Shown: positions 54,978 to 64,000 of the stretch, in pieces
Layout of the letters: each line of letters starts with the position of its first letter
How positions within the stretch are numbered: the stretch's first letter is position 1
Assembly: GCF_016900875.1 (NCBI RefSeq)
Contig: NZ_JAFEUM010000003.1
Span: 1 to 64,000 of the forward strand
Direction of reading: 5' to 3'
DNA length: 64,000 nt
DNA from: Vibrio ulleungensis
GTDB taxonomy: Bacteria; Pseudomonadota; Gammaproteobacteria; Enterobacterales; Vibrionaceae
Notes under the pieces: generated by a model
Told to the model about the DNA's origin: nothing
The model's input: the letters and a program-made list of their open reading frames with translations, nothing else
Databases searched by the model: none
Position numbers and translations under genes: made by a program

Positions 54978-55115
54978 TCAGAGTGACGAGCCAGAGCGAA
55001 TGCTCATGTTCATGTGGCTTGGCTCTAGATGTGAGCAGTAGGTGTCGATGTTGCCATTGCTACGTAGAAGGTAGCCCATTGATACGCCGGTTTCCCCAAA
55101 TACTTGCCACACCAT
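54978..55115 (-). pseudogene. Possible gene relic C
   Basis: A 45-codon frame from the ATG at 55115 to the TGA at 54978, with protein-like composition (VWQVFGETGVSMGYLLR, then NGNIDTYCSHLEPSHMNM). It remains open further upstream for about nine codons. No ribosome site or family is recognised. Together with relics A and B it suggests a broken minus-strand gene or genes here. Confidence 0.25.
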
Positions 55116-55501
55116 TAGTACAGATCTAAATCTGAAGAATGGAAGATGTAGAAGACAATTTATTGATATTTGTATTGTGTCTTCCTTGATGGTTGGCAGT
55201 GATGGTCGTTGGATGACATTTACTGAGGTTTTTGCTAAACAAATAAGCGCATCATTATGGTTGTATCTATTTGTTTATATTAGTTAGTGTTTGCTATGTG
55301 AATAGCGAGTATTAGCAATAATATATGTATTGATATTGTATTTCTTATAGCGTGACGGTCGCTGCAGATTTAGCAAGAACGACCAGGCTTTTGGTCACGT
55401 TTACCGTTGATCTTCATAATTTCAGCCAAATATTTGCCATACGTTGATGAAAGAATTATCTTGGGTAAAGTTAATTTGTATTATTTATTGTTGAGATGCT
55501 T

Positions 55502-56221
55502 ATGGCCCGTTTACCGATGTATCGGAAAATTGCAGAAGCAATACGAGAAAAGATCCGTAGTGGAGACTATAAAGTTGGCACAGCCCTGCCTACTGAAGAG
55601 CGGTTGCGAGAAGAGTTTAACTGCAGTCGAGTCACTGTGAGACAAGCGCTTAAACTGCTTACTGAGAGTGAAGAGCTAGAGAGCATTCAGGGCAGTGGCA
55701 CGTATGTTAAAGCGGCTAAAGTTAACTATGGTATCGACAAGCAAAGCAGCTTTTCTGAAAAGTGGGCTCACCTTAAAGGTGTGACTCACAGTGACGTGTT
55801 GGCGTTTGAGATACAAGCGGCTTCGCTTACTCAAGCTGAACATCTCGATATTGAAGAAGGGGAGCGGATTTATTACATCAAACGGATCCGCTTTGTTAAT
55901 GACAACCCTATTACTGTTGAGGAGACTTGGATGCCGACCGCAATGTTCCCTGATCTCAATTATCAAGTGATGCAAAACTCGAAGTACGACTATATCGAGA
56001 AACAGAAAAAGCTAACCATTGATCGTAGCGAACAAGAGATCGTCCCTATTTTACCGACAGACGATATTGCCAGCTTATTGGGTATTGAAACGCAGCGTCC
56101 GATTTTCGAAAAGCGCACTCGCGGTTATCTAGATGATGACACGGTGTTTGAGTACAGTTGCAATTATTTTAAGCCAGACGACTACAAATTCACCTTAGTG
56201 GCAAAGCGCCATCGAAACTAG
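55502..56221 (+). CDS. GntR/HutC-family regulator with UTRA domain
   Basis: 239 residues from the ATG at 55502 (an ATG at 55496 is also possible; the ribosome site GAG is weak). The N-terminal winged helix has PMYRKIAEAIREKIRSGDYKVGTALPTEERLREEF with RVTVRQALKLL (about 1-65, in parts), and the UTRA ligand domain spans about 85-235 (SFSEKWAHLKGV, RIRFVNDNPITVEETWMP). Regulators of this type often sense sugar phosphates; NagR/YvoA is one member. No target gene lies beside it, only a decayed stretch upstream, so it may have outlived its operon. Position between manA and glnS gives no clear hint. Confidence 0.85.
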   Translation: MARLPMYRKIAEAIREKIRSGDYKVGTALPTEERLREEFNCSRVTVRQALKLLTESEELESIQGSGTYVKAAKVNYGIDKQSSFSEKWAHLKGVTHSDVLAFEIQAASLTQAEHLDIEEGERIYYIKRIRFVNDNPITVEETWMPTAMFPDLNYQVMQNSKYDYIEKQKKLTIDRSEQEIVPILPTDDIASLLGIETQRPIFEKRTRGYLDDDTVFEYSCNYFKPDDYKFTLVAKRHRN

Positions 56222-56351
56222 CGTTTAATTCCATCAAATACGGAAAAATACAGCGGAAAATGACAGTTTCTAGTTGTCTATTGCCTAATAAATGTGGATC
56301 ATTGAACGTTACACCATTAAACCCATTTTTGAGATTCAGAGGTAATCCTTG

Positions 56352-58013
56352 ATGAGTGAAGCTGAGGCTCGCCCAAGCAACTTTATACGCCAAATCATTG
56401 ATAAAGATCTGGCCAGTGGCACCCACACCACAGTCCATACTCGATTCCCACCGGAGCCAAACGGCTACCTGCACATCGGTCATGCAAAGTCGATCTGCCT
56501 AAACTTTGGGATTGCTCAGGATTACCAAGGGCAGTGTAACCTGCGCTTTGATGACACCAATCCAGAGAAAGAAGATGTCGAATACGTTGAGTCTATTAAG
56601 AGCGACGTAGAGTGGCTAGGCTTTGAGTGGGCTGGTGACATTTGCTACTCGTCAAACTACTTCGACAAACTTCACGACTACGCCGTTGAACTGATTGAAA
56701 AAGGTTTGGCGTACGTAGAGGAGCTGACTCCAGAACAAATTCGTGAACACCGTGGCACCTTAACTGCACCGGGTAAAGAAAGCCCGTATCGCGACCGCAG
56801 TGTTGAAGAAAATCTAACGCTGTTTAAAAAGATGCGTGAAGGTGGCTTTAAAGAAGGTGAAGCGTGCCTACGAGCTAAGATCGACATGTCATCATCGTTT
56901 ATGGTGATGCGCGATCCAGTGCTTTACCGCGTGCGTTTTGCTCACCATCATCAAACGGGTGATAAGTGGTGCATCTACCCGATGTATGACTTCACACACT
57001 GTATTTCAGATGCGCTGGAAGGGATCACTCACTCATTGTGTACCCTTGAGTTCCAAGATAACCGTCGTTTGTACGATTGGGTGTTGGACAACATCACCAT
57101 TGAGACTCAGCCACGTCAGTACGAGTTTAGCCGCCTAAACCTAGAATACACGGTGATGTCAAAACGTAAACTGATCCAGTTGGTAAGCGAAAACCTAGTC
57201 AGCGGTTGGGACGATCCTCGTATGCCGACTATCTCAGGTTTGCGTCGTCGTGGATTTACCCCGGCCTCTATACGTGAATTTTGTAAGCGTATTGGTGTGA
57301 CCAAACAAGAGAACATGATCGAGTTTGGCTCATTAGAGTCGTGTATTCGTGATGATCTTAACGAAAACGCACCACGTGCGATGGCGGTACTCGATCCAAT
57401 TAAACTGGTAATCGAAAACTTCGGTGAAGAAGAGACGCTAACCGTTGCTAACCACCCGAATAAGCCAGAAATGGGTACTCGAGAAGTGCCGTTTACTCGT
57501 GAAGTGTTTATTGAACGCGATGACTTCCGTGAAGACGCCAATAAGAAATACAAGCGTCTGGTACTGGGCAAAGAAGTGCGATTGCGCGGCGCCTATGTGA
57601 TTAAAGCTGAACGTATTGAAAAAGACGATGAAGGCAACATCACCACTATTTTCTGTAGCTATGACGCGGACACGTTAGGTAAAAACCCTGCTGATGGTCG
57701 TAAGGTCAAAGGTGTGATCCATTGGGTATCAGCCAGCAAGGGTGTTGAAGCAGAAATTCGTTTGTACGATCGTCTGTTTACTGTTCCAAATCCTGCAGCA
57801 GAGTCTGATTTTACTCAGGTGATTAACCCAACGTCATTAGAAGTGTTAAATGGCGTGGTTGAGCCGAGTCTCTCTTCAGCGCTCGCTGAGCAGGGCTTCC
57901 AGTTTGAACGAACAGGATACTTCTGTGTCGACAGTAAAGACTCTACGTCAGACAAGCTGGTGTTCAACCGTACGGTTGGTTTGCGTGATACTTGGGCAAA
58001 AATCGCAGGTTAA
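56352..58013 (+). CDS. glnS: Glutaminyl-tRNA synthetase
   Basis: 553 residues from the ATG at 56352 (TTG at 56349 also possible; GAGGTAAT upstream). The class I signatures are [10 protein letters not shown] (about 41-50) and the KMSKS-type VMSKRKL (about 268-274). The C-terminal anticodon-binding barrels are present. It charges tRNA-Gln. It has its own terminator and no operon partner here. Confidence 0.98.
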   Translation: MSEAEARPSNFIRQIIDKDLASGTHTTVHTRFPPEPNGYLHIGHAKSICLNFGIAQDYQGQCNLRFDDTNPEKEDVEYVESIKSDVEWLGFEWAGDICYSSNYFDKLHDYAVELIEKGLAYVEELTPEQIREHRGTLTAPGKESPYRDRSVEENLTLFKKMREGGFKEGEACLRAKIDMSSSFMVMRDPVLYRVRFAHHHQTGDKWCIYPMYDFTHCISDALEGITHSLCTLEFQDNRRLYDWVLDNITIETQPRQYEFSRLNLEYTVMSKRKLIQLVSENLVSGWDDPRMPTISGLRRRGFTPASIREFCKRIGVTKQENMIEFGSLESCIRDDLNENAPRAMAVLDPIKLVIENFGEEETLTVANHPNKPEMGTREVPFTREVFIERDDFREDANKKYKRLVLGKEVRLRGAYVIKAERIEKDDEGNITTIFCSYDADTLGKNPADGRKVKGVIHWVSASKGVEAEIRLYDRLFTVPNPAAESDFTQVINPTSLEVLNGVVEPSLSSALAEQGFQFERTGYFCVDSKDSTSDKLVFNRTVGLRDTWAKIAG

Positions 58014-58055
58014 AATAGCCACGATTACCCTTTGACGTCAGTAAAAAACAATTGA

Positions 58056-58085
58056 AAACCGAGCGAGTTATCGCTCGGTTTTTTT
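58056..58085 (+). terminator. Rho-independent terminator after glnS
   Basis: Stem AAACCGAGCGA/TCGCTCGGTTT with a GTTA loop and T7. Confidence 0.9.
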
Positions 58086-58113
58086 GTTTCTAGAAATGCT
58101 TATAGACTGCCGC

Positions 58114-58713
58114 TTAACGGTGCACTGTTGTCACAGCGCCGGTTCTAGAGTCATACCACATAACGTGCTTAGCAATATCTGGATCGGTATCGAACCCTGA
58201 CTGCGTGTATATGTAGTAGCACTGTGTCCATTTTTGCCCTTCACCAGGAATAAAAGTTTGCGAACGACGGGTATAAAAGTCGACATTATCGATCTCGGCT
58301 TGTAGCTCGCTTACCGTGTAGTCCGAGATCATAATCGCATCCCAAATAGCAGTACAACCGGCGTGGCCGCGCCCTATATTGTAGGGTTGCGCTAATCGAT
58401 CGGCCTTGTCGGTGCCTATGGGGTAGCCGACATCATTCATGTCGAGGTTTTTGTCTTCGTCACCGTCTTCACTTTCGGCATAACCTGGAAGGTTAGTGAA
58501 AGCAACGGCGCCGTGTCCATTTACGTACCAGCGGGAATGAGCAAAGGAAATGCCTTGTTCAAATTGACTTGCGGTTCCGTTAATTGAAGCAATGGTAGCG
58601 TCTTCGGAAAGATTGATAAAACGAGGTGCAGCCACGACAGCGAGTACGGCAATCACTATTAAAGTGACGACTAATTCAATGAGGGTAAACCCTCGCTGTT
58701 TAAACGGATGCAT
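58114..58713 (-). CDS. Orphan type IV pilin-like protein (prepilin)
   Basis: 199 residues from the ATG at 58713. The prepilin peptidase site lies at residues 8-13 (G-FTLIEL), followed by the hydrophobic helix ELVVTLIVIAVLAVVAAPRFINLSE, typical of type IV pilins and type II secretion pseudopilins. The soluble part has three cysteines and a Trp/Tyr-rich C terminus. It is not near the msh, pil or eps genes I would expect, so its system cannot be told; a minor pilin or MSHA-type subunit are both possible. It is on the same strand as fur but transcribed separately. Confidence 0.8.
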   Translation of the reverse strand: MHPFKQRGFTLIELVVTLIVIAVLAVVAAPRFINLSEDATIASINGTASQFEQGISFAHSRWYVNGHGAVAFTNLPGYAESEDGDEDKNLDMNDVGYPIGTDKADRLAQPYNIGRGHAGCTAIWDAIMISDYTVSELQAEIDNVDFYTRRSQTFIPGEGQKWTQCYYIYTQSGFDTDPDIAKHVMWYDSRTGAVTTVHR

Positions 58714-58759
58714 CAAGAGATTCCTTCCTCTTATCCTCGTTCATTTAGCAGTTTTTAGT

Positions 58760-58782
58760 CATGCTTGCAGCGAGCAAGCATG
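58760..58782. other. Perfect 9-base hairpin downstream of fur
   Basis: CATGCTTGC/GCAAGCATG with an AGCGA loop, 5 bases past the fur stop. There is no T run on the minus strand, so it is either a weak terminator or an mRNA stabiliser. Confidence 0.45.
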
Positions 58783-58786
58783 AGTC

Positions 58787-59233
58787 TTACTTAGCGTTAT
58801 GCGCTTTAGGATCGGTTTTGCAGTCACCGGATGCGCATTTACCATATAGGTAAAGACTGTGGTTAGTCAGTTGGATGTTGTACTTAGTCGCTATTTCACG
58901 CTGACGCTGCTCAATCACCTCATCGGTAAACTCAATCACGGCACCACAATCTAGGCACACTAGGTGATCGTGATGGTGTTGCGTGGAGAGTTCAAACACT
59001 GACTTACCGCTTTCAAAGTGGTGACGGCTTACAATTCCAGCATCATCAAACTGGTTCAGTACGCGGTAAACAGTGGCAAGGCCAATTTCTTCACCAAGGT
59101 CGAGCAGTTTTTTATAGAGGTCTTCGGCACTGATGTGCTGGTTACCAGGATGTTGCAACACCTCTAGAATTTTTAGACGTGGAAGAGTGACTTTGAGTCC
59201 CGCATCCTTAAGAGCTTGGTTATTGTCCGACAT
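58787..59233 (-). CDS. fur: Ferric uptake regulator Fur
   Basis: 148 residues from the ATG at 59233 (AAGGAATATT upstream), giving the standard MSDNNQALKDAGLKVTLPR; the frame is open further upstream but unlike Fur. The winged helix spans about 1-80, and the HHHDHLVCLDCG motif (about 87-98) holds metal ligands with the CXXC zinc site; a second CXXXXC site (CASGDC) lies near the end. Fur represses iron uptake genes when loaded with ferrous iron. The fldA gene lies about 760 bases further right on the same strand, with a plus-strand gene between. Confidence 0.97.
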   Translation of the reverse strand: MSDNNQALKDAGLKVTLPRLKILEVLQHPGNQHISAEDLYKKLLDLGEEIGLATVYRVLNQFDDAGIVSRHHFESGKSVFELSTQHHHDHLVCLDCGAVIEFTDEVIEQRQREIATKYNIQLTNHSLYLYGKCASGDCKTDPKAHNAK

Positions 59234-59404
59234 AATATTCCTTGTGTTAGCCGACCGTTTTTGCGTGTAGTTACTTAGGATTATAGGGAAGTCGATGCCA
59301 ACATGAAACAATAACTTGTTGATGGTGAGAAAAAGAGATTGTAAATATGATGAAGATCGATCATATTGTGGTCTGACCAGTAACAATTTATTAACAGGTG
59401 TGTC

Positions 59405-59911
59405 GTGAGCCCAACCCTAGCAAAAATTTACACGCCCAACACTGTTCGGCGCGTCCTTAATTTGTGGCCTCCTTTTTGGGGGGCTGGTATCAAAATCACA
59501 GAGTTGAGCGATGATTTTCGCTATTGCCGTGTGCGCCTAAAGCGACGTTGGTGGAATCAAAATGCCAATCGCTCGCAGTATGGTGGGAGTATATTTTCAT
59601 TAACGGACCCAATCTATTCAATGATGTTAATGGGCGTATTAGGTGAGCAATATTACGTGTGGGATAAGCAAGCTAGCATTGATTTTATTAAACCGGGCAC
59701 ATCCGAACTGCACGCCGAGTTTGTGATTTCCAATGACGTGCTTGACGAAATACAACGCTCAACGCTCACGGGTGATAAACATTTTCCTGAGTTCGTGACT
59801 CACGTAAAAAATCGTCATGGTGACGTTGTCTCCACCATTGAGCGCACACTTTATATTCGCAAGAAAGCTCAATTTCGAGAGCAGAGCTCAGTAAAAGAGT
59901 CCCTACAATAG
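59405..59911 (+). CDS. DUF4442 (hotdog-fold) protein
   Basis: 168 residues from the GTG at 59405 (AGGTGT upstream). The sequence has the layout of DUF4442 proteins, relatives of hotdog thioesterases: an N-terminal helix region, then YRYCRVRLKRRWWNQN-like and YGGSIFSLTDPIYSMMLM. I cannot identify a substrate and see no clear thioesterase catalytic acid. It is inserted between fur and fldA on the opposite strand, with a bidirectional terminator after it. Confidence 0.75.
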   Translation: MSPTLAKIYTPNTVRRVLNLWPPFWGAGIKITELSDDFRYCRVRLKRRWWNQNANRSQYGGSIFSLTDPIYSMMLMGVLGEQYYVWDKQASIDFIKPGTSELHAEFVISNDVLDEIQRSTLTGDKHFPEFVTHVKNRHGDVVSTIERTLYIRKKAQFREQSSVKESLQ

Positions 59912-59944
59912 CAACATTGAACTTAGCTATTTTTCAACAGGTAC

Positions 59945-59976
59945 AAAAAAGCCAAAGCATTTAGCTTTGGCTTTTT
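59945..59976. terminator. Bidirectional terminator between DUF4442 and fldA genes
   Basis: Stem AAAAAGCCAAAGC/GCTTTGGCTTTTT with a five-base loop and T or A runs on both sides. Confidence 0.85.
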
Positions 59977-59993
59977 AAATAGTCGATAGATGC

Positions 59994-60521
59994 TTAGTCT
60001 TCTAGCTCAGACAGACACATCTCTTCATAAATTTGTTTTACCCAAGCGTCAACACGCGCTTCAGTAAGCTCTGGTTGACGATCTTCGTCAATGCAAAGAC
60101 CCACAAAATCGTCGTCTTCAGTCAGCGCTTTAGAGGCTTCAAATTCGTAACCATCGGTAGAGGTTTGGCCAATAATAGTACCACCCTTAGCTTCTACAAT
60201 ATCGCGAACTGTGCCCATAGCATCGCAGAAATATTCTGCGTAATCTTCTTGGTCACCACAGCCGAAAATTGCCACAAGTTTGGTCGAAAAATCGATCGCT
60301 TCTAGCTCTGGGAAAAAGTCGTCCCAATCACACTGCGCTTCACCGTAGTACCAAGTTGGGATACCTAACAGCAACAAGTCAAAATTATCAATGTCTTCTT
60401 TACTGCTTTTCGCAATATCTTGTACATGCACCAGCTGTTTACCCAGCTGTTTTTGAATCATCTTTGCGATTGCTTCGGTGTTGCCTGTATCGCTACCAAA
60501 GAAGATACCTACACTTGCCAT
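59994..60521 (-). CDS. fldA: Flavodoxin FldA
   Basis: 175 residues. The FMN phosphate site is IFFGSDTGNTEAIAK at the N terminus (about 6-20), with the conserved WYYGEAQCDW loop (about 56-65) and FGCGDQEDYAEYFCDAMG (about 88-105), which place it among long-chain flavodoxins. It carries electrons to several radical-SAM and reductase enzymes. It lies next to fur, as in E. coli, though a DUF4442 gene intervenes. DUF2788 lies 41 bases upstream on the same strand. Confidence 0.96.
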   Translation of the reverse strand: MASVGIFFGSDTGNTEAIAKMIQKQLGKQLVHVQDIAKSSKEDIDNFDLLLLGIPTWYYGEAQCDWDDFFPELEAIDFSTKLVAIFGCGDQEDYAEYFCDAMGTVRDIVEAKGGTIIGQTSTDGYEFEASKALTEDDDFVGLCIDEDRQPELTEARVDAWVKQIYEEMCLSELED

Positions 60522-60562
60522 AGTTTCTAAAACCTTATTTACAAATTTGAGGGTGTAAAGCG

Positions 60563-60784
60563 TCAGCCTATGCCTGCGCCTTCCCAGCTAACCTGAATGA
60601 TGCCTTTGACAATAAATCCAGCGCAGCCCAAAAAGAGCACCAACCACACTATGCGTTGCCCAAAAGGGGGCACTTTCGCTTGCTTCAACACATCGCGTAT
60701 TGCCATACCAATCAGAAAAAAGATGGCCGCGAATAGGAAGTTAAGACCTAAGGTCTCGAGCGTCTCCATGTGGTCGTACAGCAT
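60563..60784 (-). CDS. DUF2788 small membrane protein
   Basis: 73 residues with two hydrophobic segments (about 12-28 and 44-62), an intervening polar stretch with KQAKVPPFGQR, and a short tail. This fits the DUF2788 family, which I remember beside ybfF and fldA in Vibrio and relatives. It is spaced 41 bases upstream of fldA and 74 bases downstream of ybfF. Function unknown. Confidence 0.75.
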   Translation of the reverse strand: MLYDHMETLETLGLNFLFAAIFFLIGMAIRDVLKQAKVPPFGQRIVWLVLFLGCAGFIVKGIIQVSWEGAGIG

Positions 60785-60858
60785 GAGGGGTCTCTATCCA
60801 TAAAAGTGCAAGCACTATATCATTGTTGCGGTTTAATGTTAACGCTGCGTTCAAAACT

Positions 60859-61617
60859 TTAGCGAGATAAAAACCGTTCAATTGCTCGAGCAACTTGCTG
60901 AGGTTTTTCTGCATGTAGCCAATGGCCTGCGTTACTTATCACGTGTGCTTTTACGGCTGGAAACTGCGCCACAATTTGAGCTTGATGTTGTTGTTGGACG
61001 TAATCTGAATCACCACCAATAACCATTAATGTGGGGAGCGTATTAGGTGCTTGTTGCTCCCAGCCTAGAATAGACCAGTACTCTTTTTCTAACGTTGCAA
61101 CATTAAAGCGCCAGCCAAATCCAGCATCTTGTTTATGTAAGGATTTACCCAAAAACTGAATCACCCCTTGATCGTCTAGATGCTGAGCCATTACTTTTAA
61201 CGCGTCACTTCTAGAGCTAGGCACTGCATCCACCACGGCATTGAGCGCTTTGAGCACTTGAGTGTGCCGAGCCACGGTATAAGCCACAGGGGCCATATCC
61301 AGCACCGCTAATTTTTGAATTGAGTCTGGGAACAAATGCGCCATACGCATTGCGACTTTTCCGCCCATTGAATGCCCAACCACAGAGTAGCGATCAATGC
61401 CTAACTCGGTCATGCATTGATGAACTCTATTGGCCATGTCGGTGTAACTCACACTGTCGATGTGCTCTGAGCGACCATGATTGGGTAGGTCGATGCTGAT
61501 GACCTGATAGTTTTGAGCGAGTTGCCTCGCGATAACGCCGAGGTTGTCCAAACTGCCAAAAAGACCGTGCAGCAACACTATCGGCTCTCCTTGACCATCA
61601 ATCTTATAATGTAACAT
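60859..61617 (-). CDS. ybfF: Alpha/beta hydrolase esterase YbfF
   Basis: 252 residues with the hydrolase fold. The nucleophile S83 is in VVGHSMGGKVAM, the oxyanion region in LLHGLFGSLDNLG (about 15-27), the aspartate in MVIGGDSDYV (about 205) and the histidine in NAGHWLHAEKP (about 234). E. coli YbfF hydrolyses short-chain esters and acyl-CoA. It lies divergent from seqA, with 108 bases between, as in E. coli. Start codon ATG; AATGTTAC upstream gives a weak ribosome site. Confidence 0.92.
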   Translation of the reverse strand: MLHYKIDGQGEPIVLLHGLFGSLDNLGVIARQLAQNYQVISIDLPNHGRSEHIDSVSYTDMANRVHQCMTELGIDRYSVVGHSMGGKVAMRMAHLFPDSIQKLAVLDMAPVAYTVARHTQVLKALNAVVDAVPSSRSDALKVMAQHLDDQGVIQFLGKSLHKQDAGFGWRFNVATLEKEYWSILGWEQQAPNTLPTLMVIGGDSDYVQQQHQAQIVAQFPAVKAHVISNAGHWLHAEKPQQVARAIERFLSR

Positions 61618-61725
61618 TAAGGTTTCTCACACAATTGGGCTCGCAAATTCCATGTATACCGTAGAGACTCGCTCGCGATTGGCTTATAATGCGCAGAGTT
61701 TATTATAAAGAGATTGTGAAAACGA

Positions 61726-62277
61726 ATGAAAACCATTGAAGTAGATGAAGAACTTTACCGTTTCATTGCAAGCCAAACCCAGCACATTGGTGAAAGCGCC
61801 TCTGATATCTTGCGTCGTTTGTTGAAAGTAGAGCAAGCACGTATCGCAAAAGAAGCGGCACCCACTTTCGCGGCTGAGCCTGTGAACAAAGGCATCGTCG
61901 TTGGAAAAGAAGCCGGTTTGGATACCAAGCTTGATCGTGTAAAGACGGTTCGTGAACTACTGATCTCTGATGAATTTGCTTCACTGACCAAGGTTATCGA
62001 TAAATTTATGCTGTTGTTAAAAACACTGTACAGCATCGATGCCGAAGCGTTTGCTGAAGCGACAGCAGTAAAAGGACGCAAACGTGTCTATTTTGCTGAC
62101 AATAAAGAGTTATTGCTTGCCAGTGGCAACACGACTAAGCCTCGCGCGATTGACGGTTCTCCATTTTGGGTTATCACCAATACCAACACTAATCGTAAGC
62201 GCCAGATGATAGAGCAACTAATGGAGCGTATGACGTTCCCAGCAGAACTGGTAGAAAAAGTTGCCAAGGCAATCTAA
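61726..62277 (+). CDS. seqA: Negative modulator of replication initiation SeqA
   Basis: 183 residues. The N-terminal oligomerisation helices (MKTIEVDEELYRFIASQ, about 1-17) and the C-terminal GATC-binding domain (about 60-183, with the NTNTNRKRQMIEQLM end) match SeqA. It binds hemimethylated GATC sites, delays re-initiation at oriC and organises new DNA. It is upstream of pgm, the same order as in E. coli. A terminator hairpin lies between. Confidence 0.96.
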   Translation: MKTIEVDEELYRFIASQTQHIGESASDILRRLLKVEQARIAKEAAPTFAAEPVNKGIVVGKEAGLDTKLDRVKTVRELLISDEFASLTKVIDKFMLLLKTLYSIDAEAFAEATAVKGRKRVYFADNKELLLASGNTTKPRAIDGSPFWVITNTNTNRKRQMIEQLMERMTFPAELVEKVAKAI

Positions 62278-62289
62278 AACACAGAATCC

Positions 62290-62325
62290 CGCTCGAGCAA
62301 GTTCAACTGGCTCGAGCTTTTTTTT
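62290..62325 (+). terminator. Rho-independent terminator after seqA
   Basis: Stem GCTCGAG/CTCGAGC with a 13-base loop and T8, between seqA and pgm. Confidence 0.82.
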
Positions 62326-62351
62326 ATGTAAAGTTATAAAGGAATCTCAAC

Positions 62352-63998
62352 ATGGCTATGCATCCTCGTGCAGGGCAAAAAGCGCTTCAGGAAGATCTAC
62401 ATAATATTCCTGCGCTGGTCGCTAATTATTATCTTATGCAACCGGAAGCGGGCAATGCGGCACAACAAGTCGCCTTTGGTACGTCTGGGCATCGCGGCTC
62501 CGCCGATAAAGTGACTTTTAATGAAAATCATATCCTTGCTATTGCTCAAGCGGTTGCAGAAGTAAGAGCCGACAATGGCGTTACCGGTCCAATTTTTGTC
62601 GGTAAAGATACGCATGCACTTTCTGAACCTGCTTATGCCTCTGTGGTAGAAGTACTGATTGCAAATAACATTGAAGTGATCGGCCAAATCGATAATGGCT
62701 ATACCCCAACTCCGGGTGTCTCTCACGCGATTTTGACGCACAATTTAGCTAACGATACTCAAGCAGATGGCATAGTGATCACGCCTTCTCATAATCCACC
62801 ACAAGATGGCGGTATTAAGTACAATCCGACCCACGGTGGTCCAGCGGAAGGTGCACTTACTACCGCCATCGAAAATCGTGCTAATGAGATCATTGCTCAA
62901 GGGCTAACCGCGGTGAAGCGCACGCCTATCGCGCAAGCTAAAGCGTCCCCTTTGTATCGCGAAATCGATTTGGTTGCACCTTACGTTGCAGACCTGCCAA
63001 ACGTGATCAACATGGAAGCAATCCAAAAGTCGGGCCTAAAACTGGGTGTTGACCCGCTAGGTGGCAGTGGCATTGAGTATTGGCGCCAAATTGGCCAAGC
63101 CTACAATCTAGATCTGACCTTGGTGAGCGAAGCTATTGACCCAAGTTTCCAATTTATGTCATTAGATAAAGATGGTGTGGTACGTATGGACTGTTCTTCG
63201 CCTTATGCGATGGCCAGTCTATTAGCACTGAAAGACGATTATGATCTGGCGTTTGGTAACGACCCAGACTACGACCGTCACGGTATCGTCACGCCAGCAG
63301 GTTTGATGAACCCTAACCACTTCTTAGCCGTGTGTATCGATTACCTATACCGTCATCGTGAAGGTTGGGGCGCAGACGTTGCCGTGGGTAAAACCTTGGT
63401 TTCAAGTGCCATCATCGATAAAGTCGTTGCCGATTTAGGCCGCGAGCTGTGTGAAGTGCCTGTTGGCTTTAAATGGTTTGTTGATGGGCTATTTGAAGGT
63501 AAGTTTGGCTTCGGTGGTGAAGAGTCTGCGGGTGCGTCGTTCTTACGTAAAGATGGCACCCCTTGGTCAACCGATAAAGACGGCATCATTCTTTGCCTGC
63601 TAGCGGCAGAAATCACCGCAGTAACGGGTAAAAACCCACAGCAGTACTACGATGAACTAGCAGCAAAACACGGCGCTTCTTCGTACAATCGCATTCAAGC
63701 TGTCGCTAATCACGCTCAAAAAGCGGTTCTATCGAAGCTGTCACCTGAGATGGTTTCGGCAACAGAACTTGCAGGCGACCCTATTACCGCTCGATTGACT
63801 CACGCTCCAGGTAATGGCGCCGCTATCGGTGGCCTTAAAGTGACCACGGAGTTCGGTTGGTTTGCTGCGCGCCCATCGGGCACCGAAGAAATTTACAAGA
63901 TTTACTGTGAAAGTTTCAAAGGCGAAGATCACTTGCGCCTTATGGAAAAAGAAGCACAAGAGATTGTAAACCAAGTATTCGCAGACGCAGGTTTGTAA
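62352..63998 (+). CDS. pgm: Phosphoglucomutase (alpha-D-glucose)
   Basis: 548 residues, complete: the TAA ends at 63998, two bases before the window edge. The phosphoserine is S146 in [11 protein letters not shown], with GTSGHRGS at 43-50 and the metal-binding [10 protein letters not shown] near 303. It interconverts glucose-1-phosphate and glucose-6-phosphate and so links glycolysis to surface-sugar synthesis. It lies downstream of seqA with a terminator between, so it probably has its own promoter. GGAATCTCAAC upstream gives the ribosome site. Confidence 0.97.
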   Translation: MAMHPRAGQKALQEDLHNIPALVANYYLMQPEAGNAAQQVAFGTSGHRGSADKVTFNENHILAIAQAVAEVRADNGVTGPIFVGKDTHALSEPAYASVVEVLIANNIEVIGQIDNGYTPTPGVSHAILTHNLANDTQADGIVITPSHNPPQDGGIKYNPTHGGPAEGALTTAIENRANEIIAQGLTAVKRTPIAQAKASPLYREIDLVAPYVADLPNVINMEAIQKSGLKLGVDPLGGSGIEYWRQIGQAYNLDLTLVSEAIDPSFQFMSLDKDGVVRMDCSSPYAMASLLALKDDYDLAFGNDPDYDRHGIVTPAGLMNPNHFLAVCIDYLYRHREGWGADVAVGKTLVSSAIIDKVVADLGRELCEVPVGFKWFVDGLFEGKFGFGGEESAGASFLRKDGTPWSTDKDGIILCLLAAEITAVTGKNPQQYYDELAAKHGASSYNRIQAVANHAQKAVLSKLSPEMVSATELAGDPITARLTHAPGNGAAIGGLKVTTEFGWFAARPSGTEEIYKIYCESFKGEDHLRLMEKEAQEIVNQVFADAGL

Positions 63999-64000
63999 CT

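Larger units (their letters stand above)
54368..55501. other. Gene-poor stretch of about 1.1 kb between manA and a GntR regulator
   Basis: No intact gene is supported here. Three short minus-strand frames (54473-54664, 54810-54923 and 54978-55115) read like protein but end early or lack starts, so this may be a decayed gene region. The last 350 bases before the regulator are AT-rich. A perfect repeat GACCA-N6-TGGTC lies at 55381-55396, about 105 bases before the GntR start, and could be its operator. Confidence 0.5.

Overview
This window is chromosomal DNA of a Vibrio (Vibrionaceae). The strongest reasons are toxS-toxR divergent from htpG, the dapA/bamC/gcvR/bcp block, cysZ-cysK-ptsH-ptsI-crr next to zipA-ligA, nagC-nagA divergent from a nagE that lacks its EIIA domain, and a pair of Vibrio-type flagellins with sigma-28 promoters. 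I cannot name the species. Most of the window is conserved core genome. There are no tRNA or rRNA genes, CRISPR array, integron or prophage in it.

Layout. 1-123: left end of an IS3-family (IS150-group) insertion sequence, just past the stop of uraA. 156-6728: uraA, a DUF2066 protein, DUF2069-yfgD-bepA, and an overlapping TusA-like/PerM pair. 6902-8962: a large DUF3466 envelope protein. 9342-12661: bcp and gcvR, divergent from dapA-bamC. 12764-16874: DUF2897-dapE-yffB, a small winged-helix protein, DUF2956, and DUF2919 with a Dyp-type peroxidase. 16904-19810: two flagellin genes, each with its own sigma-28 promoter. 19876-25521: a secreted unknown, then the general PTS genes (crr, ptsI, ptsH), cysK and cysZ. 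25707-28733: zipA and ligA. 28852-30997: a FAD oxidoreductase divergent from a LysR regulator across nested palindromes. 31250-34902: nfeD-qmcA, cnoX, yfcH.

35144-37411 holds the least explored unit: two paralogous DUF1538 membrane proteins, a P-II-like protein and a two-CBS-domain protein. All three junctions are ATGA overlaps, so it reads as one translationally coupled unit, most likely a nucleotide-regulated cation transporter.

37570-44771: two small unknowns, yfcE, toxRS, htpG (with a clear sigma-32 promoter), adk, and hemH-rfaH. 45018-48531: asnB and a CPA2 antiporter. 48620-54367: the GlcNAc genes nagC-nagA/nagE with NagC operators, then manA. 54368-55501 is a decayed-looking gap of about 1.1 kb before a GntR/UTRA regulator. 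56352-63998: glnS, an orphan prepilin, fur, a DUF4442 protein, fldA, DUF2788, ybfF, seqA and pgm.

How the genes work together. The PTS genes supply phosphate to NagE; Crr probably provides the EIIA that NagE lacks. NagA, ManA and Pgm carry amino sugars and hexose phosphates into central metabolism. BamC, BepA, YbfF, CnoX and HtpG belong to envelope or protein quality control. Two copies of a short repeat of about 160 bp (30979-31136 and 44788-44949), with matched terminal inverted repeats, point to a MITE-like family; one copy supplies the last codons and the stop of the LysR gene.

All functions are read from sequence and memory of protein families. No database search was run.
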